The position numbers and the translations under genes were made by a program. Below, in pieces: positions 26,133 through 33,903 of a DNA stretch of 64,000 bases. Under the pieces are notes generated by a model that made no database searches, was not told the origin of the DNA, and worked only from the letters and a program-made list of their open reading frames with translations. This DNA is from CAYVBE01 sp964572825 (GTDB taxonomy: Bacteria > Planctomycetota > Brocadiia > SM23-32), in assembly GCA_964572825.1 (NCBI GenBank), contig CAZNGS010000009.1, forward strand, positions 26,614-90,613, written 5' to 3'. Position 1 is the stretch's first letter. Every line of letters starts with the position of its first letter.

Positions 26133-27641
26133 TCACTCCTGTTGGGGCCGAAGCCCGTCCTCTCCCAGTGATTCGTCGTCCTCTGACTCTTCCGTTTCGG
26201 GGCTGAGCTTCTCCAGCCGCTGCGGATTGAGCCCCAGCGTTTCCTCGGCCTTCAGGAACGCCTGCATCAGCGGCTTGTCCTCCAGGGCCTCCTTCACTTC
26301 TTCCGGGTCATCCGCTACGGCCAGGAGCTGCCGATACTTGACCTCGTCCATACCCTCCGGCAGGTCGTGCCGGGGAGCCGGGGCCGCTTCGGCGTTGCCC
26401 TTATTGTTCGACAGCTTCTCCCGCATCCTTCGCAGGGCGCCGGTTGTCGCCCCGCTGCCGGACGGGGAGGAAGCTTGCTGCTCCCGCGCGGGGCCCGATG
26501 GGGACGGAGTGCCGGTGCCCTCCCGCACCGCGCCCAACGCCTCCGCCAGGGGAACCAGGTCGGCCATCCGGCACATGCGTATCACGGCCAGCTCCAGCGC
26601 GATGCGGCCCGTGCTCTCCCGCCGGGCCCGGAGGGCCGCTTCTCGCAGGAGCTGGATCATGTAGGTAAGCTGATCCTCCGAAAACGCGCCGCTCTGGCGG
26701 GTGAGCGTCTCGGCGCCCGCCGCCGAACCGGCCAGCAGCGGCGCGTCGGCCCCCGCGCAGGAGGCCACCAGCAGGTCGCGCACGTATTCGGCCGTCTGCC
26801 GGGTAAAATCTTCAATGGAGGTCCCCCCGCTCAACGCCTCGTCCAGCACCTCCAGCGCGGCGGCGGGGTCCTCCTCCGCCACGGCATCGATCAGCCGCGT
26901 CAGCACGCGCGTATCCACCGCCCCCAGCACGGCCAGCACGTCGGGCATGCGTACGTGGTCGCCGAACGCCGCCAGCTGGTCCAGCGCGCCCAGGGCGTCC
27001 CGCATGCTCCCCCGCGCGGCGCGGGCAATGGCGGGCAGACCGCCCTGCTCGACCTGCAGCCCTTCGTTCTCGCACACGCCCCGCAGGGCATTCACCAGCT
27101 CCGCGTCCGAGATGCGGCGGAAGTCGAACCGCTGACAGCGGCTCCTGACGGTTTCGGGAACGCGCTGCGGATCGGTGGTGGAGAAGATGAACTTCACGTG
27201 CGGGGGCGGTTCTTCCAGGGTCTTCAGCAGTGCGTTGAAGGCCTCCGTGGTCAGCATGTGGACCTCGTCGATGTAATAGACCTTGAAGCGGCTTCGGGCC
27301 GGGGACAGGCCCGCGTTCTGCCGCAGCTCCCGCACGTTGTCGATGCCCCGGTTGGAGGCCCCGTCGATCTCCAGCACGTCGATGTCGTTTCCGGCCGCGA
27401 TGCGCCGGCACGCGTCGCACTCGCAGCAGGGCTTGGGCGTGGGGCCCTGCTCGCAGTTGAGGGCCTTCGCCAGGATGCGGGCCACGGTCGTCTTGCCGAT
27501 GCCGCGGGAGCCGCAGAACAGGTAGGCGTGGGCGACGCGGTCCGTGCGCACGGCGTTCTGGAGCGTCCGCGTGACGTGCTGCTGCCCGATCACGTCCTCG
27601 AAGCGCTGAGGGCGGTATTTGCGGGCGAAGACGACGTACAT
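26133..27641 (-). CDS. dnaX: DNA polymerase III subunit gamma/tau
   Basis: 502 residues from ATG 27641 (MYVVFARKYRPQRFEDVIGQ). Clamp-loader ATPase with Walker A GSRGIGKTT, four-Cys zinc module (CEQ...CCECDAC), Walker B YYIDEVHML, sensor IFSTTDP, and lid and collar domains to about residue 360. The remainder is a Ser/Gly/Pro linker plus an acidic end, a short tau-like tail. Upstream, 25 nt away, is the 3' end of the SRP RNA on the same strand, so the two may share a transcript. Confidence 0.95.
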   Translation of the reverse strand: MYVVFARKYRPQRFEDVIGQQHVTRTLQNAVRTDRVAHAYLFCGSRGIGKTTVARILAKALNCEQGPTPKPCCECDACRRIAAGNDIDVLEIDGASNRGIDNVRELRQNAGLSPARSRFKVYYIDEVHMLTTEAFNALLKTLEEPPPHVKFIFSTTDPQRVPETVRSRCQRFDFRRISDAELVNALRGVCENEGLQVEQGGLPAIARAARGSMRDALGALDQLAAFGDHVRMPDVLAVLGAVDTRVLTRLIDAVAEEDPAAALEVLDEALSGGTSIEDFTRQTAEYVRDLLVASCAGADAPLLAGSAAGAETLTRQSGAFSEDQLTYMIQLLREAALRARRESTGRIALELAVIRMCRMADLVPLAEALGAVREGTGTPSPSGPAREQQASSPSGSGATTGALRRMREKLSNNKGNAEAAPAPRHDLPEGMDEVKYRQLLAVADDPEEVKEALEDKPLMQAFLKAEETLGLNPQRLEKLSPETEESEDDESLGEDGLRPQQE

Positions 27642-27666
27642 CGGCGCTCTCTCGGTCAGGGAAGTT

Positions 27667-27940
27667 GGGCCGTGCGCTCCGATCGGCCCTGCCTTCCCGG
27701 GCAGCAACCCCCGAGCGACTCGGGGCAAGCAACCCCACGGCAGTCCGGGGTACTGCTTATGGCTGCTGGCTTCCGCCCCTGACCAGGTTCACAGCCGCCC
27801 GGCTCCATGGGACCCACCCGTCAATGACGCCCGGGCAGTCCTGTACCACGGGGAGGCAAACAAGCCTCACGAAGTGGTCAGCCCTGCTGGAGCGGTTTGC
27901 AGGTTACAGGGCACCGCTAGCGCCCCGCTTAGCACGGCCC
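27667..27940 (-). ncRNA. ffs: Signal recognition particle RNA, large (Bacillus-like) type
   Basis: 274 nt. The 5' end GGGCCGTGCTAAG and 3' end GCACGGCCC pair perfectly. The 5' part holds Alu-domain landmarks (GCCCTGTAACCTGCAAACCGC and AGCAGGGC) as in Bacillus scRNA. The apical domain IV is CCTGGTCAGGGGCGGAAG followed by CCAGCAGCC (27787-27761), with the GGAA tetraloop and AGCAG asymmetric loop that bind Ffh. A TAAGAT -10 at 27959-27954 fits the start; no good -35. Immediately upstream of dnaX. Confidence 0.92.
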
Positions 27941-28110
27941 GCGTCTCGTCGGAATCTTACATCCGTCCGGTGCACGGTGGGCCATCCGGTAAGCTATCAC
28001 AGCCGCCCTCCACGCGCAACCGAAACCGCCCCCGGCCACCTTCCATTTGACCCGGCCGCCCGAGATGCGTATGCTGTTCGACCATCCGATTTTGTGGCGG
28101 GGAATATAGC

Positions 28111-28905
28111 ATGCTCATCATCGGCGAAAGAATCAACGCCACCCGCGGGCCCATCGCCCGCGCACTCAAAGAACGCAACGCGGAGAAGATCGCACACGAG
28201 GCCCGCGTCCAGGCCGAAGCCGGGGCCGACTTTATCGACGTGAACGGCGCCAGCGACCCCTCGCACGAGGCCGAGAACCTGCGGTGGGCCCTGGAGGTGG
28301 TGCAGGAGGCCGTGAACCTGCCGGTCTGCGTGGACTCCGCCAATCCGGACATCCTGCGGGAGGCCGTCGAGCTGGTCGAGTCCGAGCGAATGATGCTCAA
28401 CTCCGCTACGGCCGAGGACGGCAAGCTGCAGACGGTCATGGACATCGCCGCCGGCACGGGCGCTCTCGTGGTGGCCCTCGCCATGGACGACAGCGGAGCG
28501 CCGGACACTGCTGAGCGGCGCGTGTCCGTCGCCGCCCGCCTGATTGAGGCCGCCGAGGAAGCCGGCGTCCCCCGGGAACGGGTTTACGTGGACCCCTGCG
28601 TGCAGCCCATCGGCACGGACGCCACCCAGGGCATGGAGGTCATCTCGGCGGTGTTCCGCATCATGCAGAACTTCCCCGGGGTGCACACCACGTGCGGATT
28701 GTCCAACATCAGTTTCGGCCTCCCCAACCGCAGCCTCATCAACCGCACCTACCTGTCCTGCCTGATCGTGGCCGGCCTGGACTCCGCCATCCTCGATCCC
28801 ACGGAAGAAGGCATGAAGGAGGCGATATGCGTCGGGAAGGTTCTCGCCGGGCGCGACGAATTCTGCATGGACTACATCCGCGCCATGCGGGACAGGGAAC
28901 CGTAG
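28111..28905 (+). CDS. Methyltetrahydrofolate:corrinoid methyltransferase (AcsE-like, pterin-binding family)
   Basis: 264 residues, a single TIM-barrel pterin-binding domain. Begins MLIIGERINATRG; AGADFIDVNGAS, VCVDSANPD, YVDPCVQPIGTD and GLSNISFGLPNRSLINR are characteristic of AcsE/MtrH-type enzymes and of the folate-binding module of MetH. It transfers the methyl group of CH3-H4folate to a corrinoid protein. No corrinoid protein or acetyl-CoA synthase subunit is adjacent, so the partner is unknown; Wood-Ljungdahl or methionine-related use are alternatives. A perfect hairpin follows the stop. Confidence 0.88.
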   Translation: MLIIGERINATRGPIARALKERNAEKIAHEARVQAEAGADFIDVNGASDPSHEAENLRWALEVVQEAVNLPVCVDSANPDILREAVELVESERMMLNSATAEDGKLQTVMDIAAGTGALVVALAMDDSGAPDTAERRVSVAARLIEAAEEAGVPRERVYVDPCVQPIGTDATQGMEVISAVFRIMQNFPGVHTTCGLSNISFGLPNRSLINRTYLSCLIVAGLDSAILDPTEEGMKEAICVGKVLAGRDEFCMDYIRAMRDREP

Positions 28906-28922
28906 CCCGCCGAAACGGCGGG
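28906..28922. terminator. Hairpin between convergent genes
   Basis: CCCGCCG-AAA-CGGCGGG, a 7-bp perfect stem directly after the TAG of the methyltransferase and just before the stop of the convergent Nfn-like gene. No T-run on either strand; a bidirectional terminator is likely but unproven. Confidence 0.5.
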
Positions 28923-28927
28923 GGGGA

Positions 28928-31234
28928 TCAGGACTCGGAGGAAGCCGCCTTTTCCCTGCCCGAGAGGTACCGGTCAATCGACGCGGCCGCGCGTTTGCCG
29001 GCGCCCATTGCCTGGATGACGGTGGCCGCGCCGGTGACGATGTCGCCCCCGGCGTAGACCCCCGGCAGGCTGGTCTGCCCCGTCACAACGTCCGCGTCGA
29101 CGGTGCCCCAATCGGTCACTTTCAGACCCGGCGTGGTCTGCGGGACGAGCGGGTGGGGCCGGTTGCCGTAAGCGACGATCACCATGTCCACCGAGAACTC
29201 CATCTCCGAGCCCTGGATGGGGATGGGTCGCCGGCGCCCGTCCTCGCCCGGCTCACCCAGCTCCATGCGGACACAGCGCAGCCCGCGAACCCATCCCTTC
29301 TCGTCCCCGAGCACCTCGACGGCGTTGTGCAGCCACATGAAGCGGATGCCTTCCTCTCTGCCGTGCTCCAGTTCCGCGTCCCGTGCCGGCGATTCTTCCA
29401 CGCTGCGGCGGTAGACGATGTGCACCTCTTTTGCTCCCAGCCGCAGCGCCGTCCTCGCGGAATCCATGGCCACGTTGCCGCCGCCCAGCACGGCTACCCG
29501 GTCCCTGACCATCACCGGCGTGGCATAGTCGGGCCGGTAGCCGCGCATCAGGTTGACCCGCGTGAGGTACTCGTTGGCGCTCAGGACGCCGTTGAGGTTT
29601 TCCCCCGGTATGTCGCCGAAGATGGGCGTGCCCGCGCCGGAACCGATGAAGACGGCCTCGAAGCCCTCCTCGAACAGGTCCTCGACCGCGGCCGTCTTGC
29701 CCACCACGAAGTTGCAGACGATCTCAACGCCCATCGAGCCCACATACTCCACTTCCTGGGCCACCACTTCCTTGGGAAGCCTGAAGGCCGGTATGCCGTA
29801 GAGCAGCACCCCGCCGGGCTCGTGGAGGGCCTCGAAAACGGTGGGCGCGTATCCCTTCCTGCCCAGTTCGCCGGCGGCCGTCAGTCCCGCCGGGCCGGAG
29901 CCGACCACGGCGACCCGACCCTTCGCGTCCGCCGCGACCGAGGGCGGCTGGACCAATCCCTCCTCCCGCTCGTAATCGGCGGCAAATCGCTCCAGGTTGC
30001 CGATCGCAACCGATTCTCCCCGGCGGCCCAGCACGCACAGCCCCTCGCACTGGTCCTCCTGGGGACAGACGCGGCCGCATATGGCGGGCAGGGAGTTGTC
30101 CTCCTTCAGCACCCGGGCCGCGCCCGGGAAGTCCTCCTCCGCGATGCGTTGGATGAAGCCCGGGATGTCGATGCCCACCGGGCAGCCCTCGACGCACTGG
30201 GGGTCCCTGCATTGCAGGCAGCGCCGGGCCTCCACGACGGCCTGCTCGGGACGCAGGCCCAGGGGAACCTCCCCGAAATTGCGCACCCGCACCGCGACGG
30301 GCTGCTCGGGCATGGGCTGGCGCGGTATCTGGACGGGCTTCTCTGCGGAACGGCCGGCCTCCAGCAGGGCCTCCTGGAGCCGCGTGTGCTCCAGGTCGCA
30401 GCCGTGCGCGGGCTGGTATTGGGGCAGGTTCCGCTTGCGGAAATCGTCATCGTACTGGCTCAGACGGCGTGCCAGCTCCTGGAAGTCCACCCGGTGTCCG
30501 TCGAACTCCGGCCCGTCCACGCAGGCAAATTTGGTCTCCCCGCCCACTGTCACCCGGCAGCCGCCGCACATACCCGTGCCATCCACCATGATGGGGTTGA
30601 GGCTCACGATCGTCCTCACGCCGAACGGGCGCGTTACCCCGCTGATGGCGGCCATCATGGGGACGGGCCCCACGGCATAAACGGCGTCGATCTGCTCCTC
30701 GGATTCCAGCATCCCCTGCAGGAGGTCCGTGGGGAACCCGTGGTAACCGGCCGAGCCGTCGTCGGTGGCGATTTCCAGTTCGTCGCAGGTTCGGTCCATC
30801 TCATCGCGCAGGATGAGCAGCTCCTCGGTGCGGGCGCTGATGATCCCGCTCAGACGATCGGCCCGGCGGGCCAGGGCGCTCGCGATCGGCCAGATGAGGG
30901 CGATTCCCACTCCGCCGCCCACCGCCACGGCGTGCGTGGCGGGCAGTATCTCCGTGGGCTGCCCCAGCGGGCCCGCCACGTCCGGGACCAGGTCTCCGGG
31001 CTCCATGGCGGCAAGCTGGCGGGTGCTGGCGCCGACGGCCTGGAAGATGATGGTGATGGAGAGCGCACGCGGGTCGGCCTGGGCCACGGTCAGAGGCACC
31101 CGCTCGCCCCGTTCGGTGGGCCGCACGACCACGAACTGCCCCACCTGCCGGGCAACCGCGATGCGGGGGGCGTGGATCGTCATCCGGTAAATATCGGGAG
31201 CCAGCTCTTCTTTGCTGAGTATCTCGAATCTCAT
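28928..31234 (-). CDS. Fused NfnA/NfnB-type NAD(P)H:ferredoxin oxidoreductase / glutamate synthase small-subunit-like protein
   Basis: 768 residues from ATG 31234, overlapping the upstream uridylyltransferase stop (ATGA). Residues 1-280: ferredoxin-NADP reductase fold with FAD/NAD domains (AVAVGGGVGIALIWP, YAVGPVPMMAA) and a [2Fe-2S] site near GTGMCGGCRV, like NfnA/SudB or PyrK. Residues 320-760: GltD-like part with [4Fe-4S] Cys clusters (CLQCRDPQCVEGCPV; CGRVCPQEDQCEGLC), FAD-binding VAVVGSGPAGLTAAGEL, and NADP-binding VAVLGGGNVAMD. In separate-subunit organisms this pair bifurcates electrons between NADPH, NADH and ferredoxin. Single-chain versions occur in several anaerobic phyla. Fits an anaerobic or facultative lifestyle, as does nrdDG. 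Confidence 0.88.
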   Translation of the reverse strand: MRFEILSKEELAPDIYRMTIHAPRIAVARQVGQFVVVRPTERGERVPLTVAQADPRALSITIIFQAVGASTRQLAAMEPGDLVPDVAGPLGQPTEILPATHAVAVGGGVGIALIWPIASALARRADRLSGIISARTEELLILRDEMDRTCDELEIATDDGSAGYHGFPTDLLQGMLESEEQIDAVYAVGPVPMMAAISGVTRPFGVRTIVSLNPIMVDGTGMCGGCRVTVGGETKFACVDGPEFDGHRVDFQELARRLSQYDDDFRKRNLPQYQPAHGCDLEHTRLQEALLEAGRSAEKPVQIPRQPMPEQPVAVRVRNFGEVPLGLRPEQAVVEARRCLQCRDPQCVEGCPVGIDIPGFIQRIAEEDFPGAARVLKEDNSLPAICGRVCPQEDQCEGLCVLGRRGESVAIGNLERFAADYEREEGLVQPPSVAADAKGRVAVVGSGPAGLTAAGELGRKGYAPTVFEALHEPGGVLLYGIPAFRLPKEVVAQEVEYVGSMGVEIVCNFVVGKTAAVEDLFEEGFEAVFIGSGAGTPIFGDIPGENLNGVLSANEYLTRVNLMRGYRPDYATPVMVRDRVAVLGGGNVAMDSARTALRLGAKEVHIVYRRSVEESPARDAELEHGREEGIRFMWLHNAVEVLGDEKGWVRGLRCVRMELGEPGEDGRRRPIPIQGSEMEFSVDMVIVAYGNRPHPLVPQTTPGLKVTDWGTVDADVVTGQTSLPGVYAGGDIVTGAATVIQAMGAGKRAAASIDRYLSGREKAASSES

Positions 31235-32175
31235 GGGCTGCCGAACATGTTGGAGAGCTCGGACCACCATTGCTGTGCCTGCGACCGCAGAGCGCCGGCC
31301 AGGGTCAGCGCCAACTGCGCCTCCAGCATCCCCGCCGGAGTCCCCACGTCGAACCTGGCCCCATCCACCACCAGGCCCCGGTAGGGTTCGGCCTCCGCCA
31401 ACAGGTCCTGGGCCATGGTGAGCTGGAACTCGCCCCGCTGCCGTCGTCCCTCCCGGATCATGCGTTCCAGGATGTCGAAAATGCCCGGCGTGAACACGTG
31501 CATGCCGAAGTGGGTCAGGTAGCGCCCGTCCCCCAGCCCGGGGACCCGGCACCGTTCCCTGGCCACCTGGACGCTGGGTTTCTCGATGAACCCCTCCACC
31601 TCTATCAAACTCGGAATGGCGTCCGCCGGACGGCCCCGTGCGACCCCGAAACGGCCCACCGCTCCCTCGGGCGAGGGCGTCAATGCGGTGAGACTGGCCC
31701 CTTCGAAAACGGTCACAAGCTGTCCAGCGCAGGGCCGCTCCGTACGGCTGATGTAGACGTGGTCGCCCAGCAACGCCAGGAAGGGCTCGTCCCCCACCCA
31801 GTCGCGTGCGCACCAGATGGCGTGTCCCAGCCCTTGCTGTTCCTCCTGGGGGACGAAACTCAGACGCTCGCCCATCTCCTGCAGCCTGTCCGACCACTGG
31901 AAGGCCCATTTCTTGCCTTCGTAGTGGGGGCGCGCGTGCTCGGGCATCGCTCTAAAGTAGCGGCGGAACTCCTCGCGCGCGCCGGGCTGGCACACAATGC
32001 AGACCTCCTCCACCCCGGCCGCCAGCGCCTCCTCCACGCCCATTTGCACCACGGGCTTGGTATACCCGTCGCGGTCCACCAGCGGAAAAAGCTCTTTGCG
32101 CACGCAGGAACTGGCCGGGTACTGGCGCGTGCCCATGCCGGCGGCCGGGATTACGGCCTTCTGCACCATTGTCAT
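31231..32175 (-). CDS. UTP-glucose-1-phosphate uridylyltransferase (GalU-type)
   Basis: 314 residues from ATG 32175 with AGGGG upstream. Nucleotidyltransferase fold: KAVIPAAGMGTRQYPASS (nucleotide-binding loop), KELFPLVDRDGYTKP, QQGLGHAIWCARDWVG, FLALLGDHVYI, and GRFDVGTPAGML-like end (GARFDVGTPAG). GalU is the closest match. The usual GTR(F/L)LPATK is altered to GTRQYPASS, so substrate choice may differ. Supplies UDP-sugars for polysaccharides. Overlaps the following Nfn-like gene by 4 bp, a surprising partner. Divergent from the GH1 gene across a 240-bp gap. Confidence 0.82.
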   Translation of the reverse strand: MTMVQKAVIPAAGMGTRQYPASSCVRKELFPLVDRDGYTKPVVQMGVEEALAAGVEEVCIVCQPGAREEFRRYFRAMPEHARPHYEGKKWAFQWSDRLQEMGERLSFVPQEEQQGLGHAIWCARDWVGDEPFLALLGDHVYISRTERPCAGQLVTVFEGASLTALTPSPEGAVGRFGVARGRPADAIPSLIEVEGFIEKPSVQVARERCRVPGLGDGRYLTHFGMHVFTPGIFDILERMIREGRRQRGEFQLTMAQDLLAEAEPYRGLVVDGARFDVGTPAGMLEAQLALTLAGALRSQAQQWWSELSNMFGSP

Positions 32176-32415
32176 ATCGGAGCCCCTTGATGGCAGAGCT
32201 TGTTCTACAGTCCGGCCTGCGCCGGAAAGGGATGCGGCGCCGCGAGGCGGCAAGGCGCAAGCCCTTCATTCTAACGCGACACCGTGGGACTGCAAAATGC
32301 CGGCGCGGACGGTTGTCTTTCGACCGGTGCTCTGATATGAAAGAGGATCGCCAGATGAAGGCATGCAGGGCAGAGACCGCTGGCTCAACGGCACTGCCCG
32401 ACAGGAGCGAACGTC

Positions 32416-33741
32416 ATGATGACCTTTCCGGAGGGTTTCGTCTGGGGTGCTGCCACGTCCGCCTTCCAGGTCGAAGGGGCAGCGCGCGAAGACGGCAAAG
32501 CCCCCTCCATATGGGACACCCACGTGCACAAGCCGGGCACGGTCCGAGACGGCTCAAACGCCGACATCGCCGCCGACAGCTACCACCGCTGGCGGGAGGA
32601 CATCGAGTGCCTGAACGAGCTGGGCGCCGATGCCTACCGGTTCTCCATCTCCTGGCCCCGGGTCATTCCGGACGGACGCGGCCCCGGGAACCAGAAGGGC
32701 TTCGACTATTACAACCGCCTGATCGACGCCCTGCTGGAGAACGGCATCACTCCCTACGTCACCCTCTACCACTGGGACCTGCCGCAGGCCCTGGAGGACC
32801 AGGTGGGCTGGGAAAGCCGGGAGATGGCGGGCATTTTCGCGGACTACGCCGGCCGCATGGTCGCCGCCTTCGGCGACCGCGTCACCCACTGGCTGACGTT
32901 CAACGAAATGCACGCCCTCGTCGATCAGGGCTACGGTACGGGAACCAAGGCGCCCGGGAAGAAACTGCCCGAAAAAGAGGTCACGCAGGTCTATCACCAC
33001 GTTCTGCTCGCCCACGGGAAGGCCGTCCGCCGCATGCGCGCCGAGCGGGATGGCCTGCAGATCGGCACGGCAGAGAATCCTCGCGCCTGCGTGCCCGTCG
33101 TCGCCACGGAGGAGAACATCCGGGCTGCACGCATCGCGTGGGACCGCCAGATCGGGTTCCTCTTCGAGCCCATGTACAACGGGCGCTACCCGGACGGGCT
33201 CGGCGTGTGTCCAGATGTGCGTGAGGGGGATATGGAGACCATCCGGGCAGACCTCGACCTGGTGGGGCTCAACTTCTACTTTGGCACCTACGTGGAGGCC
33301 AGCGACGAGCCGCCGTACTACCGCCGGTTCCCCTGGCCGGAATACCACCCTGCCGCGCCATCCGAGGGATGGATCCGGATGATTCCGGAGGTCGTCTACT
33401 GGGGGGTGCGCTTCGCCGCCGAGAGATACGACGTCCCGGCCATCTACGTCTTCGAGAACGGTTTCCCCCTGCCCGGGGACGAGGACCCGGAACAGAACCT
33501 GAACGACGTGTCGCGCATCATGTTCGTGCGCAGCTACCTGACCGCCCTCCACCGGGCCGTTCGGGAGGGCTACCCGGTCAAAGGATACTTCTACTGGACG
33601 CTGATGGATTCCTTCGAATGGGCCAGCGGCTTCGGGAGCCGTTTTGGCCTCTACCGGACCGATTTCGAAACCCTGGAGAGGACGCCCCGGCTGAGCGCCC
33701 GCTGGTACGGCGAGGTGGCGGCGCGTAACGCCATTGTCTGA
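32416..33741 (+). CDS. Glycoside hydrolase family 1 beta-glucosidase
   Basis: 441 residues, typical GH1 length, no signal peptide, so cytoplasmic. N-terminal signature FPEGFVWGAATSAFQVEGA; acid/base Glu164 in HWLTFNE; nucleophile Glu347 in IYVFENG (ITENG in most relatives); C-terminal GYFYWTLMDSFEWASGF. Retaining enzyme releasing glucose or related sugars from beta-linked disaccharides. Starts the rightward carbohydrate-related region; the next gene encodes a secreted beta-helix protein. Confidence 0.93.
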   Translation: MMTFPEGFVWGAATSAFQVEGAAREDGKAPSIWDTHVHKPGTVRDGSNADIAADSYHRWREDIECLNELGADAYRFSISWPRVIPDGRGPGNQKGFDYYNRLIDALLENGITPYVTLYHWDLPQALEDQVGWESREMAGIFADYAGRMVAAFGDRVTHWLTFNEMHALVDQGYGTGTKAPGKKLPEKEVTQVYHHVLLAHGKAVRRMRAERDGLQIGTAENPRACVPVVATEENIRAARIAWDRQIGFLFEPMYNGRYPDGLGVCPDVREGDMETIRADLDLVGLNFYFGTYVEASDEPPYYRRFPWPEYHPAAPSEGWIRMIPEVVYWGVRFAAERYDVPAIYVFENGFPLPGDEDPEQNLNDVSRIMFVRSYLTALHRAVREGYPVKGYFYWTLMDSFEWASGFGSRFGLYRTDFETLERTPRLSARWYGEVAARNAIV

Positions 33742-33903
33742 CGCCGCGGGCCCGGACCATTGCAGCGAGCGTCTCCTGCGGCCCTATCAGTAAACCAGCA
33801 CAAAACCCGGGTCTACCGCGGGCGGCCGCGACCGGTCGCAATACAGTATGCGCAAAGACCGCGTTTCCACCCGAGGTTCGCCTTCCGCCTGGAGGGACGT
33901 GAA

